From Gammaproteobacteria bacterium (GTDB lineage: Bacteria > Pseudomonadota > Gammaproteobacteria > Pseudomonadales > Azotimanducaceae): a stretch of 7,640 nucleotides of DNA. A program made the position numbers and the translations under genes. Each line of letters opens with the position of its first letter. Position 1 is the first letter of the stretch. Of this stretch, positions 1-5,836 are shown piece by piece. The stretch covers positions 1-7,640 of the forward strand of contig JAPOYW010000457.1 of assembly GCA_026706425.1 (NCBI GenBank). Direction: 5' to 3'. Under the pieces are notes generated by a model that made no database searches, was not told the origin of the DNA, and worked only from the letters and a program-made list of their open reading frames with translations.

Positions 1-458
1 ATCGACGACCTGCGGCGCCGGACCGAGAACCAGCGCCGGGACCGGGAGGACGCCGGGAGCGAGAGTCAGCCCGACCTGTTCGCCGACTTCCACGGCCTAC
101 CCGACGAGGGCGCGAAGACCGAGTTCTACCAGCACGACGCCAACTGGATCGAGGGCGTCGACGTCTTCCACCCCAACACCGGCGAGGTCCGCAGCGACGG
201 CGCGGATCGCATCGGCTGCTGGTTCATCGACACCGACTACAGCGAGGAGAGCTTTTTCGTCCGCCACGCCTCTTTCCTCGGCGCCAACGACCCTTACAAG
301 GCCCTCAAGACCACCCTGAAGGCCGAGATCGACCCGACGCCTGGGCGACCCTCAACAGCGACGTCTCGCGCCGGTTCGACCGCCCCGAGTCGGGCCGCAT
401 CGCCGTCAAGGTCATCAACCACCTCGGCGACGAGGTGATGAAGGTGTTCCGCGTGTAA
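1..458 (+). pseudogene. C-terminal end of Mod-type site-specific DNA methyltransferase (5' truncated, frameshifted)
   Basis: The open frame from base 1 reads FYQHDANWIEGVDVFHPNTG, then CWFIDTDYSEESFFVRHASF and DPYKALKTTLKAEIDP. This resembles the C-terminal region of Mod (COG2189-like) subunits of type III-like restriction systems, which methylate adenine in a short DNA site. The catalytic part would lie upstream of the window. After AEIDP (codon ending at 336) this frame degenerates and stops at 436-438. The family-like ending DAWATLNSDVSRRFDRPESG, then RIAVKVINHLGDEVMKVFRV, continues in the -1 frame from base 336 to the TAA at 456-458. One missing base near 334-336 explains this. Damage is confined to the last ~40 residues, so the gene is either recently broken or carries a sequencing error. 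The PIN gene starts 14 bases after the stop. The family assignment is from remembered sequence character, not from a search. Confidence 0.8.
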
Positions 459-472
459 GCCGGGGCCGCGTC

Positions 473-1150
473 ATGAAACCGCGCGTGTACGTCGAGACCA
501 GCGTCGTGAGCTACCTGACGGCGGAGCCGTCGCGCGACATCGTAATCGCCGGACGCCAGCACAGCACCCGTGAGTGGTGGGCGGTAGCGCCTGAGCGGTT
601 CGAGCTCGTGACCTCGGATCTTGTCCTTCAGGAAGCCGGCGGCGGGGACGTGACGGCTCCCGATCGTGTCGATGCGCTTGCCTCGCTCGTGCGGCTCGAC
701 GAGATGGCGGCGGCACGGCGCTTCACCGAGCGGCTGCTACGTCGTGGCGCGGTGCCGGAGCGGGCTGCGACCCACGCTGCCCATCTCGCCGTCGCGGCGG
801 TGAACGGCATCGACTATCTCGTGACATGGAACTCCGCGCACATCGCGAATGCGGCGACGAGGCGCCGGATCGAGGCCGAGTGCCTGCGCGCCGGCTTCGA
901 TTGCCCGGTGGTCTGCCGCCCCGATGCGCTGATCGAGACACCGGTCATGAACGGTGACCCAATCTTGGGTGAGGTCCGCACGATACGTGACAAGCTCGCC
1001 GCCGAGTGCGGCTACGACGTGAAGAAGATCGTCCAGCGCGTCCGCCAGCGGCAGGCCCAATCCGGCCTCGAGTACGTGAGCTGCCCGCCGCGGCCGGTGG
1101 TGGTCCCGGACGACACGGCAGCCCCGCCGGCGGATGACGATCAGCGGTGA
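473..1150 (+). CDS. PIN-domain (VapC-like) protein with fused C-terminal partner-like domain
   Basis: A 225-aa protein. Residues 1-155 match the VapC-like PIN RNase pattern: VYVETSVVSYLTAEPSRD (5-22), TSDLVLQEA with E54, and GIDYLVTWNSAHIANA with D114 and N120. PIN toxins cleave RNA using clustered acidic residues and Mg2+. In relatives I recall, the segment before DYLLTWN reads DAxHIA; here it is HAAHLA, so H101 sits where an Asp is expected. This could weaken or abolish nuclease activity. Residues 159-207 (MNGDPILGEVRTIRDKLAA, then a GYD segment, then YVSCPPRP) resemble a separate ~70-80 aa protein that commonly follows such PIN genes, possibly an antitoxin. Here both are in one frame, with an internal ATG at 947. 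The tail (208-225) is Asp/Pro-rich. ATG 473 lies 14 nt after the Mod stop with only a weak GGGG Shine-Dalgarno, suggesting coupling to mod. The stop overlaps the next GTG start. Confidence 0.85.
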   Translation: MKPRVYVETSVVSYLTAEPSRDIVIAGRQHSTREWWAVAPERFELVTSDLVLQEAGGGDVTAPDRVDALASLVRLDEMAAARRFTERLLRRGAVPERAATHAAHLAVAAVNGIDYLVTWNSAHIANAATRRRIEAECLRAGFDCPVVCRPDALIETPVMNGDPILGEVRTIRDKLAAECGYDVKKIVQRVRQRQAQSGLEYVSCPPRPVVVPDDTAAPPADDDQR

Positions 1151-2283
1151 AGACCATGGAGCTCGAGACGATCACAAAGGTCCCGGTCGAACAGCTGCGC
1201 CTGGACCGGATGAACCCGCGGCTGGTCGGCGAAGGTGCGACCGCGTCCGACGAGTGGATCATCGCGCAACTCTACCGCTCAGCTGAACTGGACGAGCTGT
1301 TGCAGTCGATGTCGGCAAACGGCTACCTGGACATCGAGCCCCTGGTCGTGCTCGCCGACAGCGGCGCCAGCGACGACGGGCTGATCGTCCTGGAAGGCAA
1401 CCGGCGGCTCGCCACGCTCCGCCTGCTCCGCGAACGGGAGTTGGCAAGACGGATCGCTTCGAGGGAGAAGCTTCGCATCACTCTGCCGGCGGTGGACGAC
1501 CGCCTGCGGGCGACGTTCGACCTGGTATCGGTCTATCCCGTGGCGAGCCGGGAGCGCGCGCGGGCGTTCATCGGGTTCAAGCACATCAACGGACCTGCGA
1601 AGTGGGACGCCTACGCGAAGGCCCGCTTCGCGGCGGAGTGGTACCAGAGAGGCCGGGGCGACGGTGTCGGACTCGAGGAGATCGCGAAAGCCATCGGCGA
1701 CCGGCACGATACCGTCAAGCGGATGGTGGCCGGGATCTACGTGCTGGAGCAGGCGCGCCGGGAGGGCCTCTTCGACATCGAGGATCGCCACTCCAGGAAG
1801 TTCAACTTCTCGCACCTGTACACGGCACTCGCGCGGTCGCAGTACATGGACTACCTGGGGCTCGAGACCGCGTGGTCGCGCTACGACCCGGACACGAACC
1901 CCGTGCCGCCGGAGAGACTGCCGCGGCTGAAGCAGGTGCTCGTCTGGATCTATGGGTCGAAGGCCGACGACGCCGAGCCGGTCGTTCGGAAGCAGAACCC
2001 CGACATCAAGCGGCTCGGCGACGTGATCGCCAACGCCGAGGGGCGACTCGTCCTGGAACAGGGGCGGAGTCTGGAAGTAGCGCACGCGAGCACCGAGTCT
2101 GCGGACCGGCGCTTCACGGCGTCCCTGCTGCGCGCGCGTGACGAGCTCAGGGATGTGGCGGGGGCGATGCGGGCCTACGACGGACAGGACCAGTCCCTAC
2201 TCGACATCGCCGAGGACGTCAAGGAAACGGCCGAGGTCGTGTACGCGCGGATGGCCAAGAAGCGGCGGGAAGCGACGGAGTGA
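1147..2283 (+). CDS. ParB/Srx-fold N-terminal domain protein
   Basis: A 378-aa soluble protein. Residues 12-26 (VPVEQLRLDRMNPRL) match the opening strand of ParB/sulfiredoxin-fold domains. Residues 82-94 (LEGNRRLATLRLL) match the conserved ParB box II, G(N/E)RR(L/R)xA, which in chromosome-segregation ParB lies in the nucleotide-binding pocket. Residues 176-196 (LEEIAKAIGDRHDTVKRMVAG) look like a helix-turn-helix, as in ParB/KorB. The C-terminal ~100 residues are helical and charged and have no motif I know. No ParA lies nearby, so plasmid partition is unlikely. ParB-like domains are known fused or linked to DNA methyltransferases in mobile DNA, which fits the methyltransferase two genes downstream. 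A DNA-recognition or NTP-dependent sliding role is inference. The GTG at 1147 overlaps the previous TGA (GTGA); ATG 1156, giving 375 aa, is an equally plausible start and begins MELETITKV. Confidence 0.8.
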   Translation: MKTMELETITKVPVEQLRLDRMNPRLVGEGATASDEWIIAQLYRSAELDELLQSMSANGYLDIEPLVVLADSGASDDGLIVLEGNRRLATLRLLRERELARRIASREKLRITLPAVDDRLRATFDLVSVYPVASRERARAFIGFKHINGPAKWDAYAKARFAAEWYQRGRGDGVGLEEIAKAIGDRHDTVKRMVAGIYVLEQARREGLFDIEDRHSRKFNFSHLYTALARSQYMDYLGLETAWSRYDPDTNPVPPERLPRLKQVLVWIYGSKADDAEPVVRKQNPDIKRLGDVIANAEGRLVLEQGRSLEVAHASTESADRRFTASLLRARDELRDVAGAMRAYDGQDQSLLDIAEDVKETAEVVYARMAKKRREATE

Positions 2284-3275
2284 TGGCCCTCTATCTGCCC
2301 CTGGACGAGGTGACCGGCCCGTTGGCCGACGCCGATCGCGCGGCCGATTTTCTGGAACTGAATGCGTTCGTGGCAACGGATTCTTCGGTCACGACATCCG
2401 AGCTGGCGGGTACGGCTTCGGTGGGCGCAGCGGAAGATCCGGACGACGTGGACAGCGAGATGCAAGAGGGCGAAGAGGACATCGTTCGAGAGACGGTGGA
2501 CCGGATCGAATCGCGTCTTTCTGCGCTGGGTGAAGCCTATCCGTTTGCACTCGATGCGAGCGGGGACGTACTGACCTGCGAGCCGGAGGAAGGGTCGTTC
2601 GGACACGCCGCCTACCTTCTGAGCTTGGTGTTGTCGAATCTCCGGGCTGCGACTCCGGTGCTCGATCACTCGGGGATTCACCCCAACGAGGATGAGGTCC
2701 CACGACTGCGAACCCACTTCCAGTGTTGCGCCACCGTGGCTCTGGCCGCGGAACTGCGGGGCGACGCTTGGTGGTTCGGGTCACCGAGGCCGGACGGGTC
2801 GTCGTTTCTCGGCAAGCTGGAGGAGATCTGGGAGCGACTCGGCGATGGAGTCGTAAGCGCACGGATCGGCGCGCCGCAACAACCGAAGGACGATCAGGTG
2901 GACGTCTTCGCCGCTCGTACGCACGTCGATGGCCTCCCCGGGTTTCTGCTCGCCGCAGCGCAGGTTGCCACAGGCGTGAACTGGAGAGACAAGTCGCTCA
3001 AGGCGCACCTGGACGCGTTCAGGAGCCGCTGGTTCAGCACGCAGCCGACGACCAGTTTCATCCCGTACATGATCGTACCGTTCGCCACCGAGGACCGCCG
3101 GTTCATCGACGACGTTCGCGTGATGGGGAACGTGTTGCACCGGCTCCGCGTACCCCGTCGTGTAGCCGAAGCCGCGCAGTTGGCAGAGGCGGGGGTCCGG
3201 ATCGAGGGCTTCGATCGCCTGCCCGAGGTCGCGCGATGGGTCGGCGACTACCGCAACCGGGCGAGAGCGGCATGA
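2283..3275 (+). CDS. Hypothetical protein, putative PD-(D/E)XK-like nuclease
   Basis: A 330-aa protein from ATG 2283 (TGATG overlap with the ParB-like stop; GGGAAG at about 2267-2272 is a reasonable ribosome-binding site; GTG 2280 adds one residue). Residues 1-70 are acidic and variable. Residues 104-165 are hydrophobic-helical. Residues 203-240 (DDQVDVFAARTHVDGLPG, then FLLAAAQVATGVNWRDKSLK) have the spacing of a restriction-endonuclease core: D207, then Q227 after a hydrophobic strand, then G231. I recall related proteins with the pattern DxxDV(I/V)A...GQxAxGxxWxxK. The canonical catalytic Lys of (E/Q)xK is absent: A229 occupies that place, and K237 or K240 might substitute. Residues 252-291 contain FIPYMIVPF, resembling the region after the core in those proteins. 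Position between a ParB-like protein and a methyltransferase supports a restriction role. The fold call is tentative and no search was run. Confidence 0.6.
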   Translation: MALYLPLDEVTGPLADADRAADFLELNAFVATDSSVTTSELAGTASVGAAEDPDDVDSEMQEGEEDIVRETVDRIESRLSALGEAYPFALDASGDVLTCEPEEGSFGHAAYLLSLVLSNLRAATPVLDHSGIHPNEDEVPRLRTHFQCCATVALAAELRGDAWWFGSPRPDGSSFLGKLEEIWERLGDGVVSARIGAPQQPKDDQVDVFAARTHVDGLPGFLLAAAQVATGVNWRDKSLKAHLDAFRSRWFSTQPTTSFIPYMIVPFATEDRRFIDDVRVMGNVLHRLRVPRRVAEAAQLAEAGVRIEGFDRLPEVARWVGDYRNRARAA

Positions 3276-4360
3276 GGCACCGATTCCACTCGATCTGTCC
3301 GTACTTTGCCATGTTCCCCGAGACGTTCGTCGAGAAGCACCTCACGGCGACTCGGCACGCCGGGGTCGTCTTCGATCCTTACTGCGGGCGAGGCACCACG
3401 GTGTTCCAAGCGCTGTTGCAGGGAAGAACCGCGGCCGGGTCCGACTTGAATCCCGTGGCCGTCTGTGTCTCCGGGGCGAAGGGCGATCCGCCCTCGCTGG
3501 CGATCGCCAGGGCGCGCCTCGACGAGCTACGGCACAGCTGCGGAGACCCGAACGACGAAGGCTGGCAGGGCGAGCTCGATCGGTTCTTCGACCTGTGCTT
3601 CCACCAAGACACGATGCTGCAGGTGCGGTACCTGCGATCCGTGCTGGACTGGCGGAACCGCAAGGACGACCGGTTCATCGCGGCCCTGTGTCTCGGTGCC
3701 CTGCACGGCGAGTCGCACAAGTCGCCGAACTGCTTCAGCAACCGGATGCCGCGAACCATCAGCACGAAGCCGGACTACTCGGTCCGCTGGTGGACGGATC
3801 GCAGCTACGCCCCGCCATCGCGGGATGTCTTCGAGATCCTGGAACGGATGCTCGAGTACCGGTTCCGGACGCGCCCCCCGGACGGGTGCGCGAGAGTCGT
3901 TCAAGCCGATTCCCGCCGGGTGGCCGCCGCGTTCCCGGCGCTCGCGGGTCGGGTTACCGACGTGATCACGTCCCCGCCGTACCTCGACACCACGAACTAC
4001 CGCGAGGACCAGTGGCTGCGCCTGTGGTTTCTCGGCGGCCAGCCCATCGTCCCGCGCGGCCGGCGCGACGACCGGCACTACAACAAGGACGTCTACTGGT
4101 CCTTCATCCAGGCGTCCATGAAGGGGCTGGCCCCGCTGCTGGCGAAGCGCGCCAGGCTGGTCATTCGCATCGGCGGGCGCCGGCTGCGGAAGACGGAGCT
4201 GAAGGAAGGGCTCCTCCAAGCGCTCACCCGCGGACTGGATCGCGACGTCGAGATCATCGACGACGGAGTCACGACCGAGGTCGGCAGGACGCAGGCGAAC
4301 GTGTTCCGCGGCCAGAAGGTGTCCCGCGTTCAGGAGCACGACTTCTGCTTCGCGATGTAG
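3272..4360 (+). CDS. SAM-dependent DNA methyltransferase (N4-cytosine or N6-adenine type)
   Basis: A 362-aa protein. Residues 12-24 (FAMFPETFVEKHL) fit motif X. VFDPYCGRGTT (33-43) is motif I, the SAM-binding loop. SDLNPVAV (57-64) is motif II. VITSPPYLDTTNY (231-243) is catalytic motif IV. The order X-I-IV is that of gamma-like (or N-terminal SAM-site) amino-methyltransferases, although DPYCGRGTT resembles the DPFxGSGTT of beta enzymes. SPPY is commonest in N4-cytosine enzymes, but N6-adenine enzymes with SPPY exist, so the base modified is undecided. Residues 140-165 (LGALHGESHKSPNCFSNRMP) probably form part of the target-recognition or linker region. The ATG at 3272 overlaps the preceding TGA (ATGA), so translation is coupled to the putative nuclease gene. 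The same frame stays open upstream to 2723, but that stretch lies inside the nuclease gene. No missing motif or frameshift is seen. The helicase start follows 2 bases after the TAG. Confidence 0.9.
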   Translation: MRHRFHSICPYFAMFPETFVEKHLTATRHAGVVFDPYCGRGTTVFQALLQGRTAAGSDLNPVAVCVSGAKGDPPSLAIARARLDELRHSCGDPNDEGWQGELDRFFDLCFHQDTMLQVRYLRSVLDWRNRKDDRFIAALCLGALHGESHKSPNCFSNRMPRTISTKPDYSVRWWTDRSYAPPSRDVFEILERMLEYRFRTRPPDGCARVVQADSRRVAAAFPALAGRVTDVITSPPYLDTTNYREDQWLRLWFLGGQPIVPRGRRDDRHYNKDVYWSFIQASMKGLAPLLAKRARLVIRIGGRRLRKTELKEGLLQALTRGLDRDVEIIDDGVTTEVGRTQANVFRGQKVSRVQEHDFCFAM

Positions 4361-4362
4361 GA

Positions 4363-5180
4363 ATGCAGTTCCGCATCGCCGCACCTTCACCGACAGCCTC
4401 GCGAAGCTGACCGGCGACGAGCAGAAGGCGGTCAAGACCACCGCCTTCGACCTGCAGATGAACCCGGCGCAGCCGGGGCTGAAGCTGCACGCGCTCGACC
4501 GGGCCAGGGACAAGCACTTCTGGTCGGTCCGGGTCGGCCGCGACCTCCGGCTCATCGTGCATCGGACCGCGTCGAGCTTCCTCCTCTGCTACGTCGACCA
4601 TCACGACGCCGCCTACCAGTGGGCCGAGCGGCGGCGCCTCGATCGGCACCCGACCACCGGGGCGGCGCAGCTCGTGGAGATCCGCGAGACGGTACGCGAG
4701 ATCCACGTGCTGCGCTACGTCGAGAGCGACGTGCCGGCCGACAGGCCTGTGGCCGCGGGTCCGGCTCTAGCTTCGGCTTCACGACCGATCTTCGGCGGCG
4801 CGTCGGACGACTACCTGCTGGGTTACGGCGTGCCGGGCGAGTGGCTGAACGACGTGCGAGCGGCGACGGAAGACACGCTGCTCGACGTCGCGGATCACCT
4901 GCCGGCCGAGGCAGCCGAGGCGCTGCTGCAGATTGCCACCGGCGGCGCGCCCGCGCACCCAACCCCCGCCCCGGCTGGCGCGGATCCCTTCGCGCATCCG
5001 GACGCCCAGCGCCGCTTCCGGGTGATGGCAGACGTCGAAGCGCTCACCCGCGCGCTCGACTACCCGTGGGAGAAGTGGACGGTCTTCCTGCATCCGGCCC
5101 AGCGGCAGCTCGTCGAGCGGCAGTACAACGGCCCGGCGCGCGTTGCGGGGTCGGCCGGCACGGGCAAGACCATCGTCGCC
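4363..5180 (+). pseudogene. UvrD/Rep-type helicase, N-terminal part with RelE/ParE-like domain (frameshifted, cut by inversion)
   Basis: ATG 4363 starts MQFRIA, two bases after the methyltransferase stop. That frame closes at 4408-4410 with nonsense residues. The family-like sequence TFTDSLAKLTGDEQKAVKTT continues in the -1 frame from 4383, so one base is missing near 4380 (expected GCC GAC ACC). Restored residues 1-~105 (DKHFWSVRVGRDLRLIVHRT, then LLCYVDHHDAAYQWAERR) resemble a RelE/ParE-like toxin fold, known to precede some UvrD helicases. A linker follows (~106-225, with a Pro/Ala-rich stretch near 4960-4980), then PAQRQLVERQYNGPARVAGS and Walker A GSAGTGKTIVA (5148-5180). After 5180 the frame runs through 15 unrelated residues to a stop at 5226-5228. 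The true continuation is on the minus strand from 7130. ATG 4458 opens the readable frame but would cut into the ParE-like domain. Restored full length is about 700 aa, usual for the family. Confidence 0.88.
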
Positions 5181-5736
5181 CGTCGTGACGCAGGAAGCGA
5201 TTGTCGTTCACGTCCGCCGTCTTCTTGAGGGGCGACGTGGCCCCAGTGTCGTGGAAGTGGTACACGCGCCAGCCATCGAGAAGGTCGCGGACAGCGTGAA
5301 CAGACTCGTCGTCGAGGCCGTACCGATCTCGATGGCTGATCCAGGCCTCCGTTCGGTAGCCATGTGCGCCTGATGTCAGGGGGCGTCCGTCCCGATGCTC
5401 CACGCAGGCCTCGCTCGTCGGAGACAGCCCGTCCGCAGCCGTAGGCGCCAGCGTCACCCGGTACTCGTAGACGCCGTTTCCCAGCGAGACGTGCGCCTGC
5501 AACTCGGACGTCGCTTTCGTGCCGAAATGGAGCATCCGGTCCGCGCCGCCGGATCGGGCGACGTACTCCTGCAGCCGTCCGTTGCGGATCTCGCGCAGCA
5601 GCGAGAACGCACCGATGAAATTGGACTTGCCCGATCCGTTCGGTCCGATCAGGACGCTGATCGGAGCCAGTGGCAGGCGCGTGATTCGCTTGATGCTCTT
5701 GAAACCCTCGATCGTGATCCAGTCGACGGTGGCCAT
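5181..5736 (-). pseudogene. SMC/RecF-like AAA ATPase, N-terminal half (cut by inversion)
   Basis: ATG at 5736 (minus strand) begins MATVDWITIEGFKSIKRITR, then the Walker A LIGPNGSGKSNFIGAFSLLR (restored residues 29-48), an opening typical of AAA_21/RecF-like ABC ATPases. The half continues through YHFHDTGATSPLKKTADVND and NRFLRHDG, where the family expects (S/A)NLAAFL. Instead, at 5180 the frame crosses into antisense helicase DNA (GRRWSCPCRP...). The expected continuation, ANLAAFLHLL, lies on the plus strand from 7132. The start has no strong Shine-Dalgarno. It follows the helicase stop by 100 bp in the restored orientation, so the two would be co-directional and probably co-transcribed. As now placed, this half reads against the upstream operon. 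Proteins of this type act as ATP-driven sensors or clamps in several defence systems (OLD/GajA-like, PARIS-like); no nuclease domain is visible in the part seen. Confidence 0.88.
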
Positions 5737-5740
5737 CGGG

Positions 5741-5751
5741 GCGATTATCGC
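5741..5751. promoter_or_regulatory. Short palindrome just upstream of ATPase start
   Basis: GCGATTATCGC has 5-bp arms around a single central T and ends 5 bases before the ATPase ATG (5736, minus strand). It is locally A/T-richer than its surroundings. It might be a protein-binding site or a small structure affecting initiation, but its shortness leaves chance as a fair explanation. Confidence 0.25.
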
Positions 5752-5760
5752 TCACGGGAG

Positions 5761-5801
5761 CAGCGGGTCACGCCGTCGATCGCAGCGGTCACGCCGTCGA
5801 T
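5761..5801. repeat. Two-copy tandem repeat in the helicase-ATPase gap
   Basis: CAGCGGGTCACGCCGTCGAT (5761-5780) is followed after two bases by CAGCGGTCACGCCGTCGAT (5783-5801). The copies differ by one G, and the period is 21-22 bp, two helical turns. They lie in the 100-bp gap (5737-5836) between the helicase stop and the ATPase start, upstream of the ATPase. They could be operator half-sites for a DNA-binding protein or a chance tandem duplication. Confidence 0.75.
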
Positions 5802-5836
5802 AACGGACGAGGGTGACGCGGCTGTCGCCTGAGGGA

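Noticed and set aside
1279..2085. Long minus-strand open frame (268 codons) opposite the ParB-like gene
   Set aside because: Shadow of the plus-strand gene, which carries ParB-like motifs; the antisense translation shows none.
2723..3271. Upstream extension of the methyltransferase frame
   Set aside because: The frame is open but low-complexity (Arg/Gly-rich) and overlaps the putative nuclease gene; motif X begins shortly after ATG 3272, and the ATGA overlap is a typical coupled start.
3527..4555. Long minus-strand open frame (342 codons) opposite the methyltransferase
   Set aside because: It is the antisense of strongly motif-supported genes; its translation is Arg/Pro/Val-rich and without family character, a usual by-product of high-GC coding DNA.
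5761..5801. CRISPR repeats
   Set aside because: Only two near-adjacent copies with no spacer-length gap and no cas genes.
5143..5832. Plus-strand open frames between the helicase break and 5832
   Set aside because: They lie antisense to the ATPase N-terminal half and show no protein-family character.
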